Shown: piece by piece, positions 25,288 to 34,212 of the stretch
Position numbering within the stretch: the first letter of the stretch is position 1
Layout: every line of letters starts with the position of its first letter
Assembly (NCBI RefSeq): GCF_014145615.1
Contig: NZ_JACIVH010000042.1
Coordinates: 62,001-126,000, forward strand
Length of the DNA stretch: 64,000 nt
Origin: Limosilactobacillus balticus
GTDB lineage: Bacteria; Bacillota; Bacilli; Lactobacillales; Lactobacillaceae
Direction: 5' to 3'
The notes under the pieces: generated by a model
Seen by the model: the letters and a program-made list of their open reading frames with translations, nothing else
Told to the model about the DNA's origin: nothing
The model's database searches: none
Position numbers and translations under genes: made by a program

Positions 25288-25318
25288 AAAATCCTCAGCA
25301 AAAAACTGAGGATTTTTT
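25288..25318. terminator. Terminator of the MacAB-like operon
   Basis: Perfect stem ATCCTCAG/CTGAGGAT with flanking A- and T-runs, directly after the permease stop codon. Confidence 0.85.
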
Positions 25319-26553
25319 TATCTTAAGATATCAATCAAATTCTTATTGGCTGCTTGGCGAGCCGGCAAGATCCCAAAAATCAAACCAACAGCTGCCGATG
25401 TTCCAAATGCCAACAAGAAAGCATTAAGCGAAATATGAGCGTGAATATGAATGCCACCACCACCAATCACACTTGATAAAAGCGGTGCTAGTAAGTGCGC
25501 TAATCCTGCGCCACCTAAAAAGCCTAATAATCCACCTGTCATGGTAAGAATTACTGCTTCCACTAAAAATTGCATCATAATGTTAAATGGTGTGGCCCCC
25601 ACAGCTAAGCGAATTCCGATTTCTTGCGTCCGCTCAGAAACTGAAATATACATCATGTTCATTACCCCAATTCCGGCAATAAAAAGAGAAATCGCCGCAA
25701 TAAAACTAATGAAAGTAGTAATAATACTCATTTGAGAAGAGAATTGCTTAAGGGCTTTTTCCATGTCTAGATATTCATAGGTTCCTTGAGTCGCTGCTGA
25801 ACTATTATTTTTTAAGTACTTTGCGACTCTCCGGGAAATAGCGCTGGCATTTACACCTTGGCTAAAGGTTAATTTAAGCGTATTTCCTTCTTTAGCACTA
25901 TCTCCTTGATAGTAAACTTTTTTCGGTAATAATAAATCAACCCCGTATGAGTTTTGATTTCCATCATCAGTAAATTGTGCCTGCGTCTTATATACTCCCG
26001 TAACTTTATAGGTGACATTATTAATTATTACAGTTGTGCCAAGCGCATTTTGTGCTGAACCATATTGTCGCTTAGCTACTTTTTCACTCATTAGGACATT
26101 AGCTTCCTCTAGTTCAAAAGCTCGTTTACTAAAGTTGTGACCAGCAATAAGTTTTACTGTATGGGTTGGTTTCTTTAATAAGCTTAGTGTCACTGATTTA
26201 GTCGTGTCACCAATATCTGCATGTGTTGAAAGATTATCTGATTCCTGCTCAATCTCAGCCTTTTTAATTTCACCACCAAATTGAGTATTAATATCAGCAA
26301 CTTGTTCTTGAGTGAATCCATTGACTGTCGAATTAACATTATCAGGATTATAGACGATTTCGGTCGTTTGCTGGCCTTGCTTAGCATTATTACCGAACTT
26401 ATCATACATCGTTTTCGTAATCCCGTCCCCAATTCCAAGGATAGCAATAACCGCAGCAATACCAATCATAATTCCAATAATCGTTAGGAAACTCCGCTTT
26501 TTATTTGCTTTTAATGACTGGATAGCTGATTTTACCAACTCAATTGTCTGCAT
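25318..26553 (-). CDS. MacB/FtsX-type ABC transporter permease
   Basis: 411-residue permease starting MQTIELVKSAIQ. One N-terminal helix (about 22-43, RSFLTIIGIMIGIAAVIAI) is followed by an extracellular MacB core (about 45-275). Three C-terminal helices complete the FtsX fold. The ATG after AAAGGCGGTGAATATC was chosen; it overlaps the end of the ATPase gene by 14 bp. With the adjacent ATPase and membrane-fusion protein it forms a tripartite Gram-positive exporter (YknXYZ-like) often used against antimicrobial peptides. Its place beside a bacteriocin module suggests self-protection or export, unproven. Confidence 0.9.
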   Translation of the reverse strand: MQTIELVKSAIQSLKANKKRSFLTIIGIMIGIAAVIAILGIGDGITKTMYDKFGNNAKQGQQTTEIVYNPDNVNSTVNGFTQEQVADINTQFGGEIKKAEIEQESDNLSTHADIGDTTKSVTLSLLKKPTHTVKLIAGHNFSKRAFELEEANVLMSEKVAKRQYGSAQNALGTTVIINNVTYKVTGVYKTQAQFTDDGNQNSYGVDLLLPKKVYYQGDSAKEGNTLKLTFSQGVNASAISRRVAKYLKNNSSAATQGTYEYLDMEKALKQFSSQMSIITTFISFIAAISLFIAGIGVMNMMYISVSERTQEIGIRLAVGATPFNIMMQFLVEAVILTMTGGLLGFLGGAGLAHLLAPLLSSVIGGGGIHIHAHISLNAFLLAFGTSAAVGLIFGILPARQAANKNLIDILR

Positions 26554-27238
26554 GATATTCACCGCCTTTGCTGTCACTCACAATTCGACCGTCAATAATT
26601 TTAATTACTCGGTCACATTGTTCAGCGACATGAGGATCGTGGGTAACCATAATAATCGTTGTTCCTTCTTCATGATTCAATCGCTTAAAAAGATTCATAA
26701 TTTCTTGGCTTGTTTCCGTATCGAGCGCTCCCGTTGGTTCGTCAGCAATTAAAAATTTCGGGTTCGTTGATATTGCCCGGGCAATAGATACTCTTTGTTG
26801 TTGACCACCAGACATATTTTTAGGGAATTGATCTTCATATCCGGCTAAACCAACTTGCTCTAAGACTTCAGAAACCCGTTTGCCAATTTCACGGCGTCGT
26901 TTTCCTGCATATAGCAAGGGTAATCCAACATTATCGGCAACGGTTGATCCACGTAGCAGTTTAAAATTTTGAAAAACAAAACCGACATTTTGATTTCGCA
27001 AATTTGAAAACTGCTTTCGCGAATAATCATGGATTGGGTGATTTTGGTAGAAGTATGTTCCCTCAAAATCATCATCAAGAAAGCCCACAATATTAATCAA
27101 AGTTGATTTCCCTGATCCAGATTCACCAATAATTGCGACTAATTCACCTTGCTCAATGTCAACATTAATATCATGAAGAACATGAAAACGCTGGCTACCT
27201 TGACGATAATATTTATTAATGTTCTTTAGCTTGATCAT
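26540..27238 (-). CDS. MacB-type ABC transporter ATP-binding protein
   Basis: 232-residue ATPase with Walker A GESGSGKST, Q-loop in VGFVFQNFKLL, signature MSGGQQQR, Walker B FLIADEPTGALD and H-loop VTHDPHVAE. The ADEPTGALD motif is typical of the LolD/MacB family. ATG (27238) begins one base after the membrane-fusion stop, with AAAGG 9 nt upstream. It couples ATP hydrolysis to the FtsX-type permease that follows. Confidence 0.93.
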   Translation of the reverse strand: MIKLKNINKYYRQGSQRFHVLHDINVDIEQGELVAIIGESGSGKSTLINIVGFLDDDFEGTYFYQNHPIHDYSRKQFSNLRNQNVGFVFQNFKLLRGSTVADNVGLPLLYAGKRRREIGKRVSEVLEQVGLAGYEDQFPKNMSGGQQQRVSIARAISTNPKFLIADEPTGALDTETSQEIMNLFKRLNHEEGTTIIMVTHDPHVAEQCDRVIKIIDGRIVSDSKGGEYHADN

Positions 27239-27239
27239 A

Positions 27240-28322
27240 TTAATCAACCTTTGCATTATTTTTCAACTTACTGTTAGGGTTAGTCACAATTCGATCACCA
27301 GCATCAACGCCATCAGTCACAATATAAGAACTGTTGACTGCCCGGCCACTAACATCTGTCTCGCGAACTCGGTTGTCTGAATCAACAACAAATACCTTTC
27401 CATGACGAACAGCAGATTTAGGTATTTGGACTCCATCTTGTTTAATAGAAGCTTTTGCTGTCTGCCCGGCCATAAATTTATTAGCACTAACATTAGCAGT
27501 TACTTCATATTTAGTATTATTTCCACTATTTTTAGTTGGAATTGTTGAAAGATAACTTACCTGAGTATTAGCAGTCCGGTTCGTTGCTAAGGCCTTCACC
27601 TTTAGATCAACACTTTGATGAAGTTTACTATAATCATATTCCGAGACTTGACCGACAAATTGAAGCGTATCCGAGTAAAGGGTAATTACAGGAGCATTTT
27701 GCTTTGATTGGTCAACCGTAACATAACCAGCAAAAGGTGCTGTTAATGTTTGATTAACCTTGCTTGAAGCGGTGTTAAGCCGTTGTTGAGTAGCAGCAAC
27801 ACTTGCTTGTGCGTCTGCATATGCATTTTGTGCCTCGGTAAGCTGATTGCGCAGGTCATTGTATCCTTCATCACCTTGCCCCATCCCATTTAACTGTTGA
27901 CGTAAATTATTGATCGTCTGTTGTTGGGCATTCATTGTACGCTGACTTTTACTAAGGTCCCCCTGCAGTTCAGTAACACTATCTTGTGTACTATCATTAT
28001 GCACTGTCAAAAGTGCTTCTCCTTGCGCAACGTGATCCCCATTTTTCACATTAAGATTTTGCAGATTACCAGATGGCAAGGTTAGTGTTTGCGTCTGGAC
28101 TGGTTCAATCTTTCCTGTCAGATTAAAATCTGATTGCGCAGTAACTCGTAGAATATTATATTCATTTTTTTCTGTTGCTTTTTCCTCACTTGCATGTCGA
28201 ATTGAAACTAATACAAGAATTATAATTACAATTAGGCCACCGATGCCAATCCACCGACGTCGACGTGTTGCAAATAATTGTCGTAATCGAGATTTATGAT
28301 GGCTGTTTCTTTTCGCAGTCAT
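27240..28322 (-). CDS. Membrane-fusion (HlyD/MacA-like) subunit of ABC exporter
   Basis: 360-residue protein with a basic N-terminus, one membrane helix (about 25-43), a lipoyl-like half (LPSGNLQNLNVKNGDHVAQGEALL), a coiled coil (about 115-190) and a second lipoyl/beta-barrel part (LTAPFAGYVTVD onwards). It fits the YknX/MacA family that joins the permease to its substrate outside the membrane. First gene of the three-gene transcript, with a good promoter 50 bp upstream and GGAGG before the ATG. It could theoretically also assist the C39 exporter, which lacks its own accessory protein. Confidence 0.9.
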   Translation of the reverse strand: MTAKRNSHHKSRLRQLFATRRRRWIGIGGLIVIIILVLVSIRHASEEKATEKNEYNILRVTAQSDFNLTGKIEPVQTQTLTLPSGNLQNLNVKNGDHVAQGEALLTVHNDSTQDSVTELQGDLSKSQRTMNAQQQTINNLRQQLNGMGQGDEGYNDLRNQLTEAQNAYADAQASVAATQQRLNTASSKVNQTLTAPFAGYVTVDQSKQNAPVITLYSDTLQFVGQVSEYDYSKLHQSVDLKVKALATNRTANTQVSYLSTIPTKNSGNNTKYEVTANVSANKFMAGQTAKASIKQDGVQIPKSAVRHGKVFVVDSDNRVRETDVSGRAVNSSYIVTDGVDAGDRIVTNPNSKLKNNAKVD

Positions 28323-28372
28323 ATGAATGTTCCTCCAAATAGCAATTTTGCAGTTAATTACTTATGCAACTA

Positions 28373-28401
28373 AGTATATAAGCAGTAAGACAATATTGCA
28401 A
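28373..28401 (-). promoter_or_regulatory. Promoter of the MacAB-like operon
   Basis: -35 TTGCAA (28401-28396), 17-bp spacer, -10 TATACT (28378-28373). No LytTR-type repeat is present, so this operon is not an obvious member of the quorum regulon. Confidence 0.7.
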
Positions 28402-28447
28402 GATTGTATTGAAAAGAATTCAATAATTTCCCAGGTAACACTAAAGG

Positions 28448-28628
28448 GAGGGGGAAATAATCTCCTCGACAAGGCGGTGGGCTAAGCTAGAGCGATAATT
28501 AGCACGGCACGGGCTGATTATCATTCGTACTTAGACTCGAGCCTTGTGATTATTTTCCACGTTATCTTGCTATTGTTCACGAAAACAGTTGAGGCTGAGA
28601 GAAAACAAAGTTTTCTCCCAGCCTCTTT
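28448..28628 (+). repeat. Structured intergenic repeat, copy 2 (about 181 bp)
   Basis: Direct-orientation copy of 17451-17643 with the same landmarks: GAGGGGGAAATAA start, ACAAGGC/GCCTTGT arms, the conserved core TAGCACGGCACGGGCTGATT, and a final hairpin GAGGCTGAGAGAAAAC / GTTTTCTCCCAGCCTC plus TTT. It lies between the MacAB-like operon promoter and the aldehyde dehydrogenase 3' end. Confidence 0.85.
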
Positions 28629-28651
28629 AATCATGTCGTTTAACTAATCTT

Positions 28652-30025
28652 CTATTGTCGTGCTTCGTAAATTAGATGTTTATTAGTAAATTCATCAATT
28701 CCGTAACTGCTGAGTTCACGACCATAACCTGAATTCTTAACACCGCCAAATGGTAATTCTGGTAATGAAGCCCAGCCGGCATTAATCCAACTCATTCCAG
28801 TTTCGATCTTCGCTGCTACTCGTTCCGCATGTTCGGAATCATTGCTAAAGATAGTGTTTCCTAACCCATAGCTTGAATTATTAGCCAGTTCGATTGCTTC
28901 TTCTTCGGAACTAACCTTATAAACCGAAGCCACTGGCCCAAACATTTCCGTATCAAATATTGGGTTATCTGGAGTAATATCAGTTAAGATCGTTGGCATA
29001 AAGAATTGTCCTTCCATGTCAACTGGCTTATTACCATAGTAAACTTTGGCCCCATTTTCTACAGCTGTAGCGACTTGCTGTTGGAGCTTTTCTTTCGCCT
29101 TCTTGGATGACAGTGGTGCCAGAGTTGTTAATGGATCAAGCGGATCACCCATTTTAACTTTCGAGAACGCATCTTTCATCATCTTTAAGAAACGATCATA
29201 ATCCTTTTCAAGGACAATAAAACGTTTTGATGATGTACATACTTGTCCGGCATTATACAGGCGAGCTGCTGGGGCAACTTTTTCGACAAGGTCCCAATCT
29301 GCATCGTCTAAGATAATAAAGGCATCATTACCACCAAGTTCCAAAGTGCTCTTCTTCAAATTAGCACCAGCCTCTTTAGCAACGGTTGCACCACCACGTT
29401 CAGAACCAGTAAGACAAACGCCGACTACCCGCTTATCAGCAATTGCCTTATTTACTTGGTCATATGAAAGGAATAAATTAGTTAAACTGCCAGCTGGCGC
29501 ACCAGCTTCCTTAACGGCATCGGCAAATGCTTGGGCTGATGCTGGACAATTCGATGCATCCTTCAAAATCATGGGGTTTCCTGCAATAAAGTTGGGAATA
29601 AATACCCGGGCAATTTGATAAAACGGGAAATTCCAAGGTTCAACTGCAACTAAAATTCCTAATGATTGCTTCAAAACTTTGGCGCGTCCACTCGTTGTCG
29701 CAATAATTTTTGGTTGCAGAAATTCATCTGCATGGGCTGCATAATAATCACAGAAAGAAGCACAAAGGTCAACTTCGCCTTCTGCTTCGCTAATTAATTT
29801 CCCCATTTCCTTACTCATAATAGTTGCATATTCAACACGCCGTTCACGTAATATTTGACCTAACTTTAAAATTTGACGTTCCCGTTCTTCAAGGTCATTA
29901 TATTTCCGCCAATCTAAATATAATTGATGTGCCGTAGTCAATGTTTGTTCTAATTCTTCATCAGTTGTATTTTCAAACGTTTTTTCTACTTGGTTAGTAA
30001 ATGGATTGATACTTTGATATGCCAT
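28652..30025 (-). CDS. NAD(P)-dependent aldehyde dehydrogenase, succinate-semialdehyde type
   Basis: 457-residue aldehyde dehydrogenase that oxidises aldehydes to acids. The catalytic Cys lies in NAGQVCTSSKR, the general-base Glu in TLELGGNDAFI and the cofactor region in VEPWNFPFYQ. GGVKNSGYGRE near the C-terminus is typical of the GabD-like branch. Lactobacilli often carry this gene for succinate-semialdehyde or other short aldehydes; the exact substrate is unclear. ATG is preceded by AAGGAGGAACC. Weak cre-like elements (AAACGCTTACA near 30045, AAACGTTTTC near 30188) in the upstream region suggest possible carbon control. Confidence 0.9.
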   Translation of the reverse strand: MAYQSINPFTNQVEKTFENTTDEELEQTLTTAHQLYLDWRKYNDLEERERQILKLGQILRERRVEYATIMSKEMGKLISEAEGEVDLCASFCDYYAAHADEFLQPKIIATTSGRAKVLKQSLGILVAVEPWNFPFYQIARVFIPNFIAGNPMILKDASNCPASAQAFADAVKEAGAPAGSLTNLFLSYDQVNKAIADKRVVGVCLTGSERGGATVAKEAGANLKKSTLELGGNDAFIILDDADWDLVEKVAPAARLYNAGQVCTSSKRFIVLEKDYDRFLKMMKDAFSKVKMGDPLDPLTTLAPLSSKKAKEKLQQQVATAVENGAKVYYGNKPVDMEGQFFMPTILTDITPDNPIFDTEMFGPVASVYKVSSEEEAIELANNSSYGLGNTIFSNDSEHAERVAAKIETGMSWINAGWASLPELPFGGVKNSGYGRELSSYGIDEFTNKHLIYEARQ

Positions 30026-30324
30026 AATGGTTCCTCCTTAAATAAACGCTTACATTTTACAACTGTTTCATAGACCAATTCAACTAATATCACTCTACGA
30101 AAATCCAATTACAGCATATTGAAAAGTTTATTTTTTAACAAATAAAAGCTGTTTTATTCTCTCTCCAACTAATAATTTAATTATACAGCAAACGTTTTCT
30201 TGTTAATTTGATTTCAAGTATACCAATTTGTGAATTTATTTTTTGAAAGAAGTGTTTAAATTAGCGTCTTAGTTTGAAATACGCTACGATTAGGTTAGGT
30301 ACATATAGAAAGGATGATGTTTCA
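30026..30324. other. Divergent promoter region
   Basis: AT-rich 299-bp gap between the divergent aldehyde dehydrogenase and ProC-like genes. Only degenerate cre-like elements are seen. No clear -10/-35 pair or hairpin stands out. Confidence 0.4.
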
Positions 30325-31137
30325 ATGACACTTAAGATTTACTCATTTGGTGGTGGTCAAATGGTGGAAGCAATGCTGCGGGCTGCACTGAAGAAAGAAG
30401 TAATTACTCCTGAAACAGCTGGGGTAACAGATATTTCGATCGATCGAGTTAATTATTTGACGGATACTTATCATATTCAAGCAAGTCAACAACCTGATTG
30501 GACTGCTGTTGAGAATGCTGATCTTGTTATTCTAGGCGTGCGTCCACAAGATAACTGGCAAGAGATCATGAAAGAACTTGTCGCCCACCACTACCAAAAG
30601 GACGTGCTTTCAATTATTGCCGGCGTAACAGTTACGCAACTTTCATCACAGGAAGATCTTTTTGCAATTACACGAATCATCCCCAATACCTTGACTGATG
30701 TTGCCATGGGTTATAGTGGCGTCGTTAAAAACGATCGAGCTAATCAAACTGTCATTGAAGACTTTCTAAATAGTTTTGGAAAAGTCGATTACATTGATGA
30801 ATCCTTGCTAGATGTATTTACTGGATATGGCGTGGCTGGACCAAACTATATCTATAACTTTTTAATTAGTTTTACAAACGCAGGCGTGCTTGCCGGAATG
30901 CCTCGCCAACAAGCAAACAAACTTGCTCTTGAGAATCTACGCGCAGCCGCTGCATTTGTAGAACAAAGTGGTAAACACCCTGCCGAATTACTTGATATTA
31001 ATAATTCTGCTGGCGGAGTGGGTATCACAGCTCAGCACGAGTTAGACAAAAGCTCTTTTTCAGCCGGAATCGAAAATGCTGTCCTTGCTGCTGTTAAACG
31101 AACAAAGGAATTAGGCAAACAGAATAAGGGTGATTAA
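30325..31137 (+). CDS. proC: Pyrroline-5-carboxylate reductase family protein
   Basis: 270-residue NAD(P)-dependent reductase of the ProC family (last step of proline synthesis). The dinucleotide motif near the N-terminus reads IYSFGGGQMVEAML, a variant of GxGxMG. Conserved C-terminal P5CR helices are present (DVFTGYGVAGPNYIYNFL, AAFVEQSGKHPAELL). The ATG after AGAAAGGATGATGTTTCA was chosen over one 51 bp upstream. One base separates it from the VOC gene, which suggests a joint role. The family is firm, but the unusual motif leaves open a different imine or keto substrate. Confidence 0.8.
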   Translation: MTLKIYSFGGGQMVEAMLRAALKKEVITPETAGVTDISIDRVNYLTDTYHIQASQQPDWTAVENADLVILGVRPQDNWQEIMKELVAHHYQKDVLSIIAGVTVTQLSSQEDLFAITRIIPNTLTDVAMGYSGVVKNDRANQTVIEDFLNSFGKVDYIDESLLDVFTGYGVAGPNYIYNFLISFTNAGVLAGMPRQQANKLALENLRAAAAFVEQSGKHPAELLDINNSAGGVGITAQHELDKSSFSAGIENAVLAAVKRTKELGKQNKGD

Positions 31138-31138
31138 A

Positions 31139-31915
31139 ATGACAGAAACGTTAAATTGGGATCATACAATGGTCGATGTAACTAATCTGCAAGATGCAAT
31201 TGATTATTTTAACTCTAAAGGGCTAGCCTTTACCCCTGGTGGACATCATGAATATTGGGGAACCAAAAACGCACTAGATTATTTTGGACTTAACTATATC
31301 GAACTCTTAGCAGTCGCTAATAAGGAAAAAGCTAAGGCATTTCCATATGAAAATAACTCAGCAATTCATGATGCTGTTGAAGATTATTTTGCTGGTATTC
31401 AGCGAATCACAACAATTGCCATTCGAACTGATAACATCGAAGAAACCCACCGGCGATTAAAGGGACTGGGCCTTAATGTCGGTGATATTACCGATGGAAA
31501 ACGGATTGATCCTGCTGGCAAACTCATTCAATGGAAGATTTTCTATGTCGATGACGAACTTGTTAATCATTTGCCGGCCCCATTCTTTATTCAATGGAGT
31601 GAAGATGATGATAAACGTCGCGAAGACCTAAAGAAACAGGGATTAATCAACTTCCACCCAGCTGGCGACCTCTTTGTTAAACAAGCTGTCTTTAATGTTA
31701 GTGACCCCGAAGAAGCAGCTAAGCAATGGTCATCCCTCTTACAAGCAGAAGTAGTTAGCGAGGGTGATACCTATACAATCAATATTGGAAATAAGCAACT
31801 TATCTTCACGGCTGGCGTTGAAAATCGATTATTTAAGCTTATCTTTCACGGCGCAAAGCAACCTGAAAAACTCCAACTTGGACAAATTCGTTTTGAACTA
31901 ACCGATAAAGAGTGA
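31139..31915 (+). CDS. VOC-superfamily (glyoxalase-like) protein
   Basis: 258-residue protein whose N-terminal half (LNWDHTMVDVTNLQDAIDYF, LNYIELLAV) matches the glyoxalase-like vicinal-oxygen-chelate fold. The C-terminal half repeats a related beta pattern (KQAVFNVSDPEEAAKQW). The metal ligands and substrate are not obvious. It starts one base after the ProC-like stop and ends at a strong terminator, so it is the second gene of a two-gene operon. A gene pair of this kind is seen in lactobacilli, but its joint function is not known to me. Confidence 0.8.
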   Translation: MTETLNWDHTMVDVTNLQDAIDYFNSKGLAFTPGGHHEYWGTKNALDYFGLNYIELLAVANKEKAKAFPYENNSAIHDAVEDYFAGIQRITTIAIRTDNIEETHRRLKGLGLNVGDITDGKRIDPAGKLIQWKIFYVDDELVNHLPAPFFIQWSEDDDKRREDLKKQGLINFHPAGDLFVKQAVFNVSDPEEAAKQWSSLLQAEVVSEGDTYTINIGNKQLIFTAGVENRLFKLIFHGAKQPEKLQLGQIRFELTDKE

Positions 31916-31917
31916 GC

Positions 31918-31964
31918 AAAAAATCCATGGAAAGATCTAGGTGAATCTTTCCATGGATTTTTCG
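31918..31964. terminator. Bidirectional terminator
   Basis: Perfect 18-bp stem AAAAATCCATGGAAAGAT with ATCTTTCCATGGATTTTT, 8-nt loop, T-rich on both sides. It lies between the VOC gene and the convergent alcohol dehydrogenase. Confidence 0.92.
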
Positions 31965-31987
31965 TTTTAAATTATTTACTTACCTTA

Positions 31988-33160
31988 TTAGTAAATACCA
32001 TCGTAAGCCTTTTGGTAAAGCTTTACAACATCTTCAACAGTACCCTTACGTGGGTTAGAGAAGGCATTACCATCCTTGAGGGCATTCTTGGCCATCATTT
32101 CAAAGTCTTCTGGCTTAGCACCGATTTCCTTGATTGATGATGGAATACCAACAAGCCGGCACATTTCACGCATACCGTCAATTGACTTTTGAGCTGCTTC
32201 GTAAAGGGTAAGACCAGTAGTGTCAAAGCCCATTACCTTAGCCAATTCAGCAAACCGTTCTGGACATGCGATTAAGTTATATTCTTCAACAGTGGTCAAG
32301 AGCAAGGCACAGCAAACACCATGAGGAGCATCATATTGACCACCGAGTTGGTGAGCCATTGCGTGAACATAACCTAAGTTAGCATTGTTGAAGGCCATTC
32401 CGGCAAGCATTTCAGCTTCAACCATCTTAGTCCGTGCTTCAACATTGTGACCATTAGCAACTACTTCTGGTAAAGCAGTTTGAATTAATTGAATAGCCTC
32501 TTTACATTGACTATCAGTAATTGGGTTATGGTCAACAGAAACGTATGGTTCAATAGCTTGAACAAAAGCATCACAACCAGTAGCAGCAGTAATGTTTTTT
32601 GGAATATCAAGCATCAGCATTGGATCGTTGAATGATACCAATGGAATGTTACGCCATGAAACAACAACAAACTTCAAATGAGTCTTTTCGTTAGTAATAA
32701 CAGCGTGACGAGTTAATTCAGAACCAGTTCCGGCAGTAGTATTAACAGCCATTAATGGTGGAAGTGGATTCTTCAATGTTTCAATTCCAGCAAGCTTAGA
32801 AATATCATCACCGTTAGTTAAAACAATACCGATACCCTTACCACAGTCGTGAGCAGAACCCCCACCAACAGTGATGATTGAGTCACAATTTTCATCTTGG
32901 TACATCTTTTTACCAGCTTGAACGTTCCGGATCTTAGGGTTAGGTTCAGCGCCAGTAAATACGGCATAGTCAACGCCAGCCTTTTCCAATGAAGCAATGG
33001 TTTGTTTTACAGGGCCATTATCAATCTTGGATAAACCTTCAGTAGTAACAATCAGTGGCTTGTGCATATTGAGCATCTTTGCACGATCACCAATTTTAGC
33101 AATAACACCAGGACCAAAGAAGTTAACGCTTGGCATTAAGAAATCAAATTGTCTATTCAT
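31988..33160 (-). CDS. dhaT: Iron-dependent alcohol dehydrogenase, probable 1,3-propanediol dehydrogenase
   Basis: 390-residue group III (Fe) alcohol dehydrogenase. The NAD site is TVGGGSAHDCGKG. Iron ligands lie in AATGCDAFVQAIE, YVHAMAHQLGG and YDAPHGVCCALLL. The ATG after GAGGAGGGTGTTTTTA gives the 390-residue length usual for DhaT/MedH. L. reuteri is known to reduce 3-hydroxypropionaldehyde to 1,3-propanediol with an enzyme encoded near the origin, outside the pdu operon, and this gene fits that position. It recycles NADH during growth with glycerol. The substrate is inferred from family and locus. Confidence 0.88.
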   Translation of the reverse strand: MNRQFDFLMPSVNFFGPGVIAKIGDRAKMLNMHKPLIVTTEGLSKIDNGPVKQTIASLEKAGVDYAVFTGAEPNPKIRNVQAGKKMYQDENCDSIITVGGGSAHDCGKGIGIVLTNGDDISKLAGIETLKNPLPPLMAVNTTAGTGSELTRHAVITNEKTHLKFVVVSWRNIPLVSFNDPMLMLDIPKNITAATGCDAFVQAIEPYVSVDHNPITDSQCKEAIQLIQTALPEVVANGHNVEARTKMVEAEMLAGMAFNNANLGYVHAMAHQLGGQYDAPHGVCCALLLTTVEEYNLIACPERFAELAKVMGFDTTGLTLYEAAQKSIDGMREMCRLVGIPSSIKEIGAKPEDFEMMAKNALKDGNAFSNPRKGTVEDVVKLYQKAYDGIY

Positions 33161-33377
33161 TAAAAACACCCTCCTCATGGCATTTGAATACGATTCCATT
33201 ATCGTGCAAGCGTTTTATTTTTGCAATAGAAACATTTTGATTTTTTATTCATTATCGCCTAATTTATAATAATAATCTTGCCTAATCTGCTGCAATATCA
33301 CGATGTTTGTCATGATTTTCACAAACTGAACCAATTTTCTATTAGTGTTCCACAATAATTTGCTACTTTAACACAAA

Positions 33378-33914
33378 CTACTTTAGCTCATTTTCAAAAG
33401 CAGTCTTTAACAATGCTGCTTGCGTATTATAAGTATTTAACTTCCGGTCAGCGGTCGCAGTTGAATCATCTGGCAACAAGTTGATTTGTAAATTAACAGG
33501 AAGAGCTGCCATCTTTAAACCAGTTACAACTAATTTCATTGCAATTTGTGCTTGCGAGCCGCCATGTCCACCGAATGTTACTAAACTAACCAGCTTTCCT
33601 TGCCATTCTTTTCCTAAGTAATCAATGGCATTCTTCAAAACTGCTGGATAGCCCCAATTGTATTGCGGAAAAACAAACACAAAACCATCATAGCTTTGGA
33701 CTAATTCACTCCATTTACGCGTTTTTTCGTGAACATATAATCCCAAATAAGGAATTTTAGGTTCATCCATCATTGGTAAATTAACTTCTTTTAGGTCGAT
33801 GATGTCAAATTGCACTTTTGTACTTTTCTTTAATTGAACTTTTAACCAATTTGCTACTTGCATACTCCGCCGATTTGGACGAACGCTGCCAACAATAATT
33901 CCAACTTTTTTCAT
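33378..33914 (-). CDS. NADPH-dependent FMN reductase (flavodoxin-fold)
   Basis: 178-residue flavin reductase. The FMN phosphate loop is GSVRPNRRSMQVANW, the isoalloxazine-side loop is FPQYNWGYPAVLKNAIDYL, and FGGHGGSQA completes the site. It belongs to the chromate/quinone-reductase-like YieF/SsuE group and probably reduces flavin or quinones in the cytosol. The second ATG (33914) has AAGGAGG 8 nt upstream; the first (33920) is too close. It seems monocistronic. Confidence 0.88.
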   Translation of the reverse strand: MKKVGIIVGSVRPNRRSMQVANWLKVQLKKSTKVQFDIIDLKEVNLPMMDEPKIPYLGLYVHEKTRKWSELVQSYDGFVFVFPQYNWGYPAVLKNAIDYLGKEWQGKLVSLVTFGGHGGSQAQIAMKLVVTGLKMAALPVNLQINLLPDDSTATADRKLNTYNTQAALLKTAFENELK

Positions 33915-33972
33915 TATCATTGCCTCCTTTTAATACCTTCATTTTAATAGCTTTTTTGTAAAGGTGAAAGAA

Positions 33973-34009
33973 AAACGAGGACCTGAGCTAATCTCAGTAT
34001 CCTCGTTTC
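33973..34009 (-). terminator. Terminator overlapping the end of a small gene
   Basis: AAACGAGGA-CTGAG with CTCAG-TCCTCGTTT and a 5-nt loop; the minus strand continues with TTTTTC. The stop codon of the small gene at 33994 lies inside the stem. Confidence 0.8.
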
Positions 34010-34212
34010 TTATGATAAAATGACCAATCAATTTTATATTTCGGTCGCTTGAATTGCCACCAAGTTCGTAATTGTTTTGCACGAAACTGGTAACGTTCAA
34101 ATTCATCATGCTCAATTCTTTTTTCATTAGGTAATGTTAGTCGTGATTCATTCACTATCCTTGCACTTGCTTTTCCTTGCATCATAAAAATGCATAAGCT
34201 GGCTATTACCAC
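33994..34212 (-). CDS. Hypothetical small membrane-anchored or secreted protein
   Basis: 72-residue ORF with a hydrophobic N-terminal segment (VIASLCIFMMQGKASA), then a basic, aromatic tail (RTWWQFKRPKYKIDWSFYHKKRGY). The signal-like start suggests export or membrane anchoring. The GTG start lacks a ribosome site and the frame extends upstream (GSQIILL) without ATG/GTG/TTG, so the start is uncertain; a sequence change may have removed it. A strong terminator overlaps its stop codon, supporting a real transcript. The family is unknown. Confidence 0.45.
   Translation of the reverse strand: MVIASLCIFMMQGKASARIVNESRLTLPNEKRIEHDEFERYQFRAKQLRTWWQFKRPKYKIDWSFYHKKRGY

Noticed and set aside
33205-33220. 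cre-like site (AAAACGCTTGCA) upstream of the alcohol dehydrogenase
   Set aside because: Three mismatches to the consensus, so support is too weak.
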